DNA from: Candidatus Onthocola stercoravium
Lineage (GTDB): Bacteria; Bacillota_I; Bacilli_A; RF39; UBA660
Assembly: GCA_018711775.1 (NCBI GenBank)
Contig: DVHV01000069.1
Coordinates: 1 to 5,857 of the forward strand
Length of the DNA stretch: 5,857 nt
Reading direction: 5' to 3'
A program made the position numbers and the translations under genes. Under the pieces are notes generated by a model. It was not told the origin of the DNA. It searched no databases and was given only the letters and a program-made list of their open reading frames with translations. Below are positions 1-5,765 of the stretch, piece by piece (position 1 is the first letter of the stretch; each line of letters begins with the position of its first letter).

Positions 1-98
1 TAGACTTTATTAAATACTATTGTCTCCTCTTTTTTTGGAAATAGACTTAACTTTTTAGATTTAAAGTGCCAAACAATTGAAAAGGAGTTGATAATTTA
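1..98. other. Leader of the recombinase gene; no gene seen
   Basis: No convincing gene lies in this 98-base lead-in. It contains a pyrimidine tract (about 21-35) and two copies of TAGACTT (1-7 and 42-48). A ribosome binding site, AAAGGAGTTGAT at 81-92, differs at one base from the ideal anti-16S match and sets the start of the recombinase at 99. A weak promoter-like pair (TTGGAA at 35-40, TAGATT at 56-61) has only 15-base spacing, so I do not call it. Large serine recombinases often lie beside their attachment site. An element end could therefore fall here or just outside the window, but nothing in the sequence proves it. Confidence 0.4.
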
Positions 99-1937
99 AT
101 GAATGAAGAAAAGAAATTATGCGGAATCTATATGAGAGTTTCTACTGAAGATCAAGCACGTGAAGGATTTAGTTTGCCAGAACAAAAAGAACGATTAGAA
201 GCCTATTGTAAGTTTAATAACTATAAAATAGTAGAATATTATACTGATGCTGGAATTAGCGCTAAAACTGGTAATAAAAGACCTGAATACGATAGAATGC
301 TTGAAGATGGTAGACAAGGTAAAATAAATATGATTATTGCCTTAAAATTAGATAGAATTACAAGAAGTACAAGAGATTGGGAAACATTAATGGATTATCT
401 AGAAAAGTATAATGTTAATATTGCTTTTGTTAATGATGATATAAATACCACTACTGCAAATGGTAAAATGGTATCTCGTATTATGATGAGTGTATCTCAA
501 AATGAAATTGAAAGAACGTCAGAGAGAACTATTATTGGTTTAGAGGGTGCAATTAAAAAAGGACATATTCCAGCTCGTGCTCCTCTTGGTTATAAACATG
601 TTGATAAAAAGTTAGTTCCTGACTCACTTACAAAAGATATAGTTATTAGAATATACAATTTATATTATGACGGACTAACTTATAATACTATTGCTAAAAT
701 ATTTAATGAAGAAAAAGTATATGATAAAACAAATTGGAAAGATACCAGTATTTTAAAAATAATATCTAATGTTGTTTATAAAGGAGATTATATTCAAGGT
801 AAGACAACTAAAAATCCTAGATACTTTGAAAATGTTGTCGAACCTATCATATCAAAAGAACTATGGGAAAATTGCCAAGTTCAAAAGAAAAAGAATCAAA
901 GAAATTATATGAGAAGTCAAACTTATATTTTCTTACAAAAATTAAAATGTCCTAAATGCGGAAGAATACTTGCTGGTGGTGCTTCTCATAAAATAAAATC
1001 TGATAGATGGTATTACTATTATAGATGTGAAAAATGTAGAGGTAATATTAGAGAACACGAAATAGAAAACTCTATTAAAGAAATGTTATCAGATATATTT
1101 GAATATGATTCTGTTGTTAATGAATTCTTTTTACCAGTATTACAAAATAAAATACATAATCCAAAGGAAGATTATGAAAAAGAAATAACTAATTTAAATA
1201 ATAAAAAAGTTAGAATTAGAAAAGCATATATTGATGAATTATTTACTGAAGAAGAATATAAAGAAGAAACTTCTATTATTGAAAACAAAATTAAAAATCT
1301 AGAGAAGAAATTATTAGAAAATGAACAAGTAAGTAATTTAAATTTAACTATTGATGATATTTTAATTAAACGAGATATGGACTTTATCAATAAAGTTAAA
1401 CTACCAATTTTATATGATGCTTTCTCTGATAGTTGGAATGATTTAGATAGAGATGATAAAGCTGATATAGTCATGAGATATATTGACGAGATAGAACTAG
1501 AATTAGTCAATAATAAATATAGAGTTAAACTAGTTAACTTTAGAACTACATTCTATAAAGAATTTAAAGAATTATTTGATAAAGGTTATATTGATTGGAA
1601 AAGAAAAATAACACATTCATTTAAAGGGATTGGTATTGATAGTAAAGTTCGTTATAGTGAATACTTACCTTTTAAAGAAGTATATAGACATTTAATGAGA
1701 TTAAACGAATGTTATGATGTCAGTTTTTATAAAGGAACTTTATATAAGAAAACTGAAGAATTAAAAATGTTACCACTTCTTAAAGGAGATGTCGTTGTAA
1801 GAATATTCCCTACTGAAAAAGATGATGATAGTAAAGATATATTAGGTATGGGAATGTTTGTTACAAAAGACAATCCAAACGATATCAAGGTAAACATTCC
1901 AGAGATATTTGAATGTATACCTGATATAGAAAATTAA
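99..1937 (+). CDS. Large serine recombinase (site-specific integrase/transposase)
   Basis: This enzyme would cut and rejoin DNA at attachment sites through a 5'-phosphoserine intermediate, driving excision and insertion of the element. The N-terminal resolvase domain (about residues 8-155) shows YMRVSTEDQ with nucleophile Ser15 and Arg13, the LKLDRITRS motif with Arg86 and Arg89, and the NEIERTSERT helix (135-144). A recombinase domain follows (about 155-262, starting near GHIPARAPLGY). Next come a zinc ribbon with Cys284, Cys287, Cys310 and Cys313, and a charged coiled coil (about 357-410). At 612 aa it is longer than many family members. Residues from about 480 to the end form an extra C-terminal region I do not recognise. 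The start at 99 is set by a strong ribosome binding site at 81-92. The MobV relaxase downstream on the same strand suggests a Tn4451-like mobilizable element (TnpX role). Family assignment is very secure; the target site is unknown. Confidence 0.97.
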   Translation: MNEEKKLCGIYMRVSTEDQAREGFSLPEQKERLEAYCKFNNYKIVEYYTDAGISAKTGNKRPEYDRMLEDGRQGKINMIIALKLDRITRSTRDWETLMDYLEKYNVNIAFVNDDINTTTANGKMVSRIMMSVSQNEIERTSERTIIGLEGAIKKGHIPARAPLGYKHVDKKLVPDSLTKDIVIRIYNLYYDGLTYNTIAKIFNEEKVYDKTNWKDTSILKIISNVVYKGDYIQGKTTKNPRYFENVVEPIISKELWENCQVQKKKNQRNYMRSQTYIFLQKLKCPKCGRILAGGASHKIKSDRWYYYYRCEKCRGNIREHEIENSIKEMLSDIFEYDSVVNEFFLPVLQNKIHNPKEDYEKEITNLNNKKVRIRKAYIDELFTEEEYKEETSIIENKIKNLEKKLLENEQVSNLNLTIDDILIKRDMDFINKVKLPILYDAFSDSWNDLDRDDKADIVMRYIDEIELELVNNKYRVKLVNFRTTFYKEFKELFDKGYIDWKRKITHSFKGIGIDSKVRYSEYLPFKEVYRHLMRLNECYDVSFYKGTLYKKTEELKMLPLLKGDVVVRIFPTEKDDDSKDILGMGMFVTKDNPNDIKVNIPEIFECIPDIEN

Positions 1938-1941
1938 TTTA

Positions 1942-1958
1942 AAAACGTGGCACGTTTT
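1942..1958. repeat. 17-bp palindrome just after the recombinase gene
   Basis: AAAACGTG and CACGTTTT are perfect 8-base inverted repeats around a single G, beginning five bases after the recombinase stop codon. As RNA it could form only a short hairpin (AAAACG/CGTTTT with a five-base loop) followed by TATTTA, so it would be a weak intrinsic terminator at best. The near-zero spacer is more typical of a binding site for a dimeric protein. Either role is inference. Confidence 0.45.
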
Positions 1959-1974
1959 ATTTACGATAGTAAAT
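1959..1974 (+). repeat. Small hairpin ATTTAC-GATA-GTAAAT
   Basis: Six-base perfect inverted repeats (1959-1964 and 1969-1974) flank a four-base GATA loop, directly after the palindrome and directly before the larger nested fold. Part of this hairpin, CGATAGTA at 1964-1971, is repeated directly at 1983-1990, a spacing of 19 bases. Repeated short sites in front of a relaxase gene could be relaxase or accessory-protein binding sites, but that is inference. Confidence 0.45.
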
Positions 1975-2089
1975 GAAAGTGGCGATAGTATTTAAATTAA
2001 TACGGTTTCTAAGGTGGTAAACCTTAGCTTCCATATCTTGTTTATGACAAGATATATAGGAAGTTATGAATAATGACAAAGCCACTTTC
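1975..2089 (+). other. Multibranched structured element: candidate leader RNA and/or oriT
   Basis: A 9-base outer helix (GAAAGTGGC at 1975-1983 with GCCACTTTC at 2081-2089) encloses three hairpins in series. The first is GTATT/AATAC (1988-1992 with 1999-2003). The second is CTAAGGT/ACCTTAG (2009-2015 with 2021-2027, loop GGTAA). The third is a long arm, CTTCC+ATATCTTGT pairing with ACAAGATAT+GGAAG (2028-2041 with 2047-2063), with a three-base ATA bulge and a TTATG loop. All pairs in these stems are Watson-Crick, which is unusual for spacer DNA. The position in front of a MobV relaxase is where oriT is expected in this family. The cloverleaf-like fold would equally suit a cis-acting RNA in the relaxase transcript. 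I do not recognise a named RNA family, so function is inference. Confidence 0.6.
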
Positions 2090-2097
2090 GTGTCATT
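2072..2097 (+). repeat. Alternative hairpin overlapping the outer helix
   Basis: AATGACA (2072-2078) is perfectly inverted as TGTCATT (2091-2097), and AAAG/CTTT (2078-2081 with 2085-2088) can pair inside it around a CCA loop. This hairpin uses the same bases as the 3' strand of the larger outer helix (2081-2089), so the two folds exclude each other. It ends 15 bases before the relaxase ribosome binding site. In DNA, a hairpin like this near a MobV gene could be the relaxase recognition repeat of an oriT. In RNA it could be half of a switch. Confidence 0.45.
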
Positions 2098-2111
2098 TGA
2101 ACATTCACTTT

Positions 2112-2120
2112 AAGGAGGTG
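2112..2120 (+). promoter_or_regulatory. Strong ribosome binding site of the relaxase gene
   Basis: AAGGAGGTG is a near-ideal Shine-Dalgarno sequence with its GGAGG core ten bases before the ATG at 2129, which fixes that start. The site lies in the loop between ATTTGA (2095-2100) and TCAAAT (2121-2126), a six-base inverted repeat, so weak folding around it is possible. Strength and structure together suggest that relaxase translation may be controlled by the preceding RNA fold, which is inference. Confidence 0.8.
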
Positions 2121-2128
2121 TCAAATAT

Positions 2129-3448
2129 ATGGAATTATCTTATTCATTTCATTTAGGTAATGATAGCAATAAAACTATTAAAGCAAGACAACAAGCAAAA
2201 AACACTACATCAGGAACAACATCAAAAGGAAACAATGCAATACAAAATGTTAAACATTTAGGAAAAGTAAATAATCATAATCTAAGACAATACAATAATA
2301 ATCAAGAATTAATCAAAACTATTAAAGGTTCAAATGATATTGTTAAAGATGTAAAAGAATTATATTTAGATTTATTTGAAGAATCAAGGTTAGTTTATAA
2401 TAATAAACAAATAAGAGATGATAGAAAAATAGATAATTACTTTAATAAAATATCTAATGATGATAAACACGATTTAGCTTGTGAGATTATAATTGAACTT
2501 GGTGATATGTCTTATTGGGAAAATAAAAATTTAGAAGAAAAATATAAAATGATTAATGTATTTGAAAAACAACTTGATGATTTAAAAGAAATAGTACCAA
2601 GCTTTTATGTAGCTAATGCGACTTGTCATTTTGATGAACATTCTCCACATCTTCATATTGTTGGTGTTCCAGTTAAAGAAAATTGTAAAACAGGTTTATC
2701 AAAACAAGTTGGTAAAACATCAATATTTACTAAAGAATCATTAGTTATTATTCAAGACAAAATGAGAGAAAAATGTATTGAAGAATTTAATAATATTTAT
2801 GAATTAGATTCTAAACTTAAAGAAAAGCAAAAAGGTAAAAATAAAGATTATACACCTTACGAAAGATTAATGTTTAATGAAAAAGCAAATGAACTAAAAC
2901 AAGAATTAAATAATCTTCGTAATGAAGTTTCTGATTTAGAAGATAATAAAAAATCGATTAGTAAAGAAATCATTAATCTCAATAAAGATAAAGAAGATAT
3001 AACTGATGAAATTGATAAAAAGAAAAAACTTAACAATAAAATTATTATTAAGTCTAAAAATCAATTATTAGATGATAACAAAAAATTACAAGAAGAAAAT
3101 GAACATTTAAAATCTATGAATTATCAATATAAAACTAGATATAATGATTTAAAAGAAAAGAACGATTATCTCATTTATCATTTAAATAAAATTATTAAAA
3201 AATTACCAGAGTTTATTCAAAATATAATTGATAGATTATTTAATCAATGCAATATTGATTTAAAACATTTTAAACAACAATATGACCCTGAAGTTAAAAG
3301 AAAAGAAGAAAGTAGATTTAAAGGTTTCAATCTATTTAATAAAAAAGAAATTGAAAAAGCAACTAAACATATTAATGATAAGATGGATGAATATGCTGAA
3401 GAATTTTATTCAAATAAAAAGCAAAAAGACGATGACTTATCACTATAG
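2129..3448 (+). CDS. mobV: MobV/Pre-family relaxase (mobilization protein)
   Basis: A relaxase nicks one DNA strand at oriT and pilots it into a recipient cell; MobV members (PF01076, Mob/Pre) let non-conjugative elements use a resident conjugation machine. The diagnostic metal-binding motif HFDEHSPHLHIVGVP has His167, Asp169, Glu170, His174 and His176. Upstream, NNHNLRQYN contains His50, placed like the proposed catalytic histidine of the HNxR motif in MobM of pMV158. The N-terminus is divergent from classical Pre proteins, with a polar Asn/Thr/Lys-rich stretch (about 10-45). The C-terminal half is a long Lys/Glu/Asn-rich coiled coil (about 245-350) and then a basic tail. The length of 439 aa is normal for the family. 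The 191 bases in front probably contain oriT. Its partner is likely the serine recombinase upstream, as TnpZ is to TnpX in Tn4451. The stop codon lies inside a terminator hairpin. Confidence 0.95.
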   Translation: MELSYSFHLGNDSNKTIKARQQAKNTTSGTTSKGNNAIQNVKHLGKVNNHNLRQYNNNQELIKTIKGSNDIVKDVKELYLDLFEESRLVYNNKQIRDDRKIDNYFNKISNDDKHDLACEIIIELGDMSYWENKNLEEKYKMINVFEKQLDDLKEIVPSFYVANATCHFDEHSPHLHIVGVPVKENCKTGLSKQVGKTSIFTKESLVIIQDKMREKCIEEFNNIYELDSKLKEKQKGKNKDYTPYERLMFNEKANELKQELNNLRNEVSDLEDNKKSISKEIINLNKDKEDITDEIDKKKKLNNKIIIKSKNQLLDDNKKLQEENEHLKSMNYQYKTRYNDLKEKNDYLIYHLNKIIKKLPEFIQNIIDRLFNQCNIDLKHFKQQYDPEVKRKEESRFKGFNLFNKKEIEKATKHINDKMDEYAEEFYSNKKQKDDDLSL

Positions 3449-3461
3449 TCATTGTCTTTTT
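3423..3461. terminator. Probable bidirectional intrinsic terminator
   Basis: AAAAAGAC (3423-3430) pairs with GTCTTTTT (3454-3461), and ATGACT (3432-3437) with AGTCAT (3447-3452). One G-T wobble joins the two, giving a 15-pair stem with a nine-base loop. The flanks are A-rich on the left and T-rich on the right, so a U tract follows the stem on either strand. It ends the rightward recombinase/relaxase unit and, 40 bases past the kinase stop codon, the leftward resistance operon. The relaxase stop codon TAG (3446-3448) overlaps the loop and the right arm, so the last relaxase codons double as terminator. Confidence 0.88.
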
Positions 3462-3501
3462 ATAGCTACTTATTACGAAAAACGTTATTTATATCACTAA
3501 T

Positions 3502-4299
3502 TTATAATACTTTTTTTATTTTCTCAATTTGTTCGTTAATTTCTTCCGGAAAATTATTAACCATATTTTCAAAACTCATTACTTCTCTTGCTTTAATAAA
3601 CATATTAATTCTTTTTTCTATATCTTTATCACTATTTTTATAATATTTCAAAAATAAATTAATAAATTCATTACCTAAATAACAAAGTGCTGATATATCG
3701 GATGCTGGATCTCCATATTTAGCGTTTTCGAAATCTATAATTCCAGTAAGTTCATCATTATCATCTAATATATAATTCTCATACCATAAATCACCATGAA
3801 TAAAATGATAATTATCAAACTCACTTAAATATTCAATATATTCATTATACCAATTTAATAATAATGAATATTTTTCATCATCTAAATATTCTCTTAACAA
3901 CTCTAAATTAATTTTTGCATTATTTAGTTCTTGTTCAACATATATTTTTTTATCAAAGATTACTGGAACTTCATATAATTCATTCATAAAATCAGCAAGT
4001 TTTTTTGCTAATTGTTCTTTATCAACTTTATCGATGTATGACTTTGTAAATGTATGACCTTTAATCATTTTATAAACCATAGCTCCATTTGGAAACTCAT
4101 TATTAGGCGCTATTAATTCAATGATATTAGGAATTTGAAGTGATTTAACATCAACAAGTTTATTAAGACTTTCGGAATACTTTTTATAATTATCATAGGA
4201 ATTTTTATTTACACCTTCTAGAAGTATATACTCATCATTAATTATATATGCTTTACTATTAAATCCCTCATTAATATATTTCTTGCTTTTAATCTCCAT
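3502..4299 (-). CDS. APH-fold phosphotransferase (aminoglycoside kinase family, substrate unknown)
   Basis: This is a kinase of the APH/choline kinase fold (PF01636), which transfers phosphate from a nucleotide to a small hydroxylated substrate. From the ATG at 4299 it has 265 residues. The Brenner-type catalytic loop HGDLWYEN (His168, Asp170, Asn175) is followed by GIIDFENAKYGDPASDIS, which supplies the metal-binding Asp189. The N-lobe reads GFNSKAYIINDEYILLEG; the usual beta-3 lysine is not at its expected place, and Lys32 may substitute. An alternative GTG at 4308 would add three residues but sits inside the ribosome binding site. AGGTTGTGAT matches the anti-16S consensus at eight of ten bases and favours the ATG. 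The gene follows the bifunctional resistance enzyme after 17 bases and is surely cotranscribed. This suggests antibiotic modification, but the catalytic motifs differ from its neighbour, so the substrate is unproven. Confidence 0.87.
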   Translation of the reverse strand: MEIKSKKYINEGFNSKAYIINDEYILLEGVNKNSYDNYKKYSESLNKLVDVKSLQIPNIIELIAPNNEFPNGAMVYKMIKGHTFTKSYIDKVDKEQLAKKLADFMNELYEVPVIFDKKIYVEQELNNAKINLELLREYLDDEKYSLLLNWYNEYIEYLSEFDNYHFIHGDLWYENYILDDNDELTGIIDFENAKYGDPASDISALCYLGNEFINLFLKYYKNSDKDIEKRINMFIKAREVMSFENMVNNFPEEINEQIEKIKKVL

Positions 4300-4303
4300 T
4301 TTT

Positions 4304-4313
4304 ATCACAACCT
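4304..4313 (-). promoter_or_regulatory. Ribosome binding site deciding the kinase start
   Basis: On the minus strand, AGGTTGTGAT (4313 down to 4304) matches AGGAGGTGAT at eight of ten bases and ends four bases before the ATG at 4299. The GTG at 4308 is part of this site and would leave only two bases between AGG and the start codon. The ATG is therefore preferred and the protein is 265 rather than 268 residues. Confidence 0.6.
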
Positions 4314-4316
4314 ATA

Positions 4317-5765
4317 TTATTTATTTTTAATACTTATTTCACAATATTCTTTTAACTCTGATAATCCTTCAGTAATCCAATCATTATAATTATATTCATA
4401 ACCATAAATTATTTTTTCAAACATCCAATAAAATTCGTGAAAATCTGATTTTCTCAACATTTTTTCAATGTTGTCATAACCATAATAATTTAAAACTTTT
4501 ATACCAAAACATCTTCCTAATTCTTCATCTGAATCTTCTAATAAACAATAAAAATCATTATCAGTATCAGAAACACAAGAATCCCCAAAATCAATAATAC
4601 CTGAAATTCTATTTGTTGTAGTATCAAATAAAATATTACCACAACTAAAGTCGTTATGAACAAGAGATTTATTTATTGTTAGCATATCATCATTAGATAA
4701 AATGCTATTATAAATATTATTAATTACCATTTTTTCATTATCATCTAATTTATCAAAAATTAATTCAACTAATCTTGCATAATCTTTTTTGTAATTCTCA
4801 ATTGTATCGACTTGGTATTTATTATAATTGGAACTATGTAGTTCTTTTAAAAATCTTGCTAAATCTTGTGCTAATTTATCTTTTTCTTCATCAGTTAATC
4901 TTTCATATATTTCTTTACTTAAAGAAACACCATTAATTTTTGTAAAACAAGCAATACAATATTTATAATTCGAATTATCATTATTAACATATAAAACTTT
5001 AGGTATATTAAAAGTTGTTTTATTTTCTAAATATTGTAGTATTTCAATTTCTTTTAATAAATTTTCATTTGCTTTTTCGTGTCTAGGAAATTTAAAAATC
5101 ATATTATCATTAACTTCATAAGCAAACGAGTCATTACCATTACCAATTAATTTAATAGAGGTTATTTTGATATCAAAACTATGTTCAATTATATATTTTA
5201 TTGCTTTAACATTAGTTTCATTATCATCATATCGATATTCCATTAAATAACAATCTTCTTTTTTACCTTCGTGAAGTTCGTGTTCTGGTAAATCTTCAAT
5301 AATTCTAAATCCTGCTTTTTGATACATTCTAATTGCTCTTGGATTATCTTGGTGTGGGTCCAATATTACAGCATCTGCATTTCTTTCTTTTTTTAAGAAT
5401 TCAAAAATCATTTTTGTATATTTTGTTCCTATGCCTTTGCTCCAATAATCAACTTCACCAATAAATTGGTCCATACCATAAACAATATCATTACTTCTAG
5501 GGTAATGATAATCATCATATAGTTCATCATACATTTTATATATTTGTCCATAACCAATAGGTTGACCATTATATTCAATAATTACTCTTATAACTTCATC
5601 TTCCCAAGGTTCTGTATAATGTTCTTTTAAAGTTTCTAATGTATATTTTTTATCTCTACCACCATAAAATTCTAATACTCTATCATCAGTTAACCATTTT
5701 AGCATTAAAGGAAAATCATCATTTGTCAAAGTTCTTATTCTTATTTTATCTTGTACTATTTCCAT
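4317..5765 (-). CDS. aac(6')-aph(2''): Bifunctional aminoglycoside acetyltransferase-phosphotransferase AAC(6')-APH(2'')
   Basis: This cytoplasmic resistance enzyme acetylates the 6' amino group and phosphorylates the 2'' hydroxyl of aminoglycosides; the family gives resistance to gentamicin, kanamycin and tobramycin. The GNAT domain (about 1-180) opens with RTLTNDDFPLMLKWLTD, has Asp99 in YGMDQFIGE (the reported active-site base of AAC(6')-Ie) and the acetyl-CoA loop WSKGIGTKY (108-116). The kinase domain (about 195-482) has beta-3 Lys225 in IFKFPR, catalytic loop HNDFSCGN (Asp372, Asn377) and IDFGD with Asp392. The length of 482 aa is close to the 479 aa of the classical enzyme. By recall, the AAC half is very close to AAC(6')-Ie. 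The kinase half, with IFKFPR and DNDFYCLLEDSDEELG, is much less like APH(2'')-Ia and nearer the -Ib/-If type. Both catalytic sets look intact. The start is fixed by GGGAGG seven bases upstream, and it overlaps the preceding gene by one base. Confidence 0.97.
   Translation of the reverse strand: MEIVQDKIRIRTLTNDDFPLMLKWLTDDRVLEFYGGRDKKYTLETLKEHYTEPWEDEVIRVIIEYNGQPIGYGQIYKMYDELYDDYHYPRSNDIVYGMDQFIGEVDYWSKGIGTKYTKMIFEFLKKERNADAVILDPHQDNPRAIRMYQKAGFRIIEDLPEHELHEGKKEDCYLMEYRYDDNETNVKAIKYIIEHSFDIKITSIKLIGNGNDSFAYEVNDNMIFKFPRHEKANENLLKEIEILQYLENKTTFNIPKVLYVNNDNSNYKYCIACFTKINGVSLSKEIYERLTDEEKDKLAQDLARFLKELHSSNYNKYQVDTIENYKKDYARLVELIFDKLDDNEKMVINNIYNSILSNDDMLTINKSLVHNDFSCGNILFDTTTNRISGIIDFGDSCVSDTDNDFYCLLEDSDEELGRCFGIKVLNYYGYDNIEKMLRKSDFHEFYWMFEKIIYGYEYNYNDWITEGLSELKEYCEISIKNK

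Noticed and set aside
4..99. Open frame upstream of the recombinase whose TAA overlaps the ATG at 99
   Set aside because: It is preceded by an in-frame TAG at 1-3, lacks an ATG or GTG start, and gives only 31 residues with no recognisable pattern. The overlap appears to be chance.
1172..1510. A 112-codon open frame on the minus strand inside the recombinase gene
   Set aside because: It is antisense to a clearly functional domain, is rich in Ser/Leu/Ile as expected from the complement of Lys/Glu/Asn-rich AT-rich coding DNA, and has no recognisable motif.
1975..2097. Self-cleaving ribozyme (hammerhead or pistol type) in the structured spacer
   Set aside because: I could not find the hammerhead CUGAUGA/GAAA core or a convincing pistol pattern. 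The fold is reported as unclassified instead.
99..3448. Mycoplasma-type genetic code (TGA read as Trp), considered because of the extreme AT content
   Set aside because: All the long frames use TGG for tryptophan and none contains an internal TGA, so the standard code explains everything.
3282..3500. A 72-codon open frame on the plus strand overlapping the relaxase C-terminus
   Set aside because: It is out of frame with the relaxase, its Lys/Ile-rich composition mirrors the shifted coding sequence, and it reads through the terminator hairpin.
3452..3643. A 63-codon hydrophobic plus-strand frame that could look like a membrane peptide
   Set aside because: Most of it is antisense to the kinase C-terminus. 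Its hydrophobicity follows from the complement of charged codons, it starts inside the terminator, and it has no ribosome binding site.
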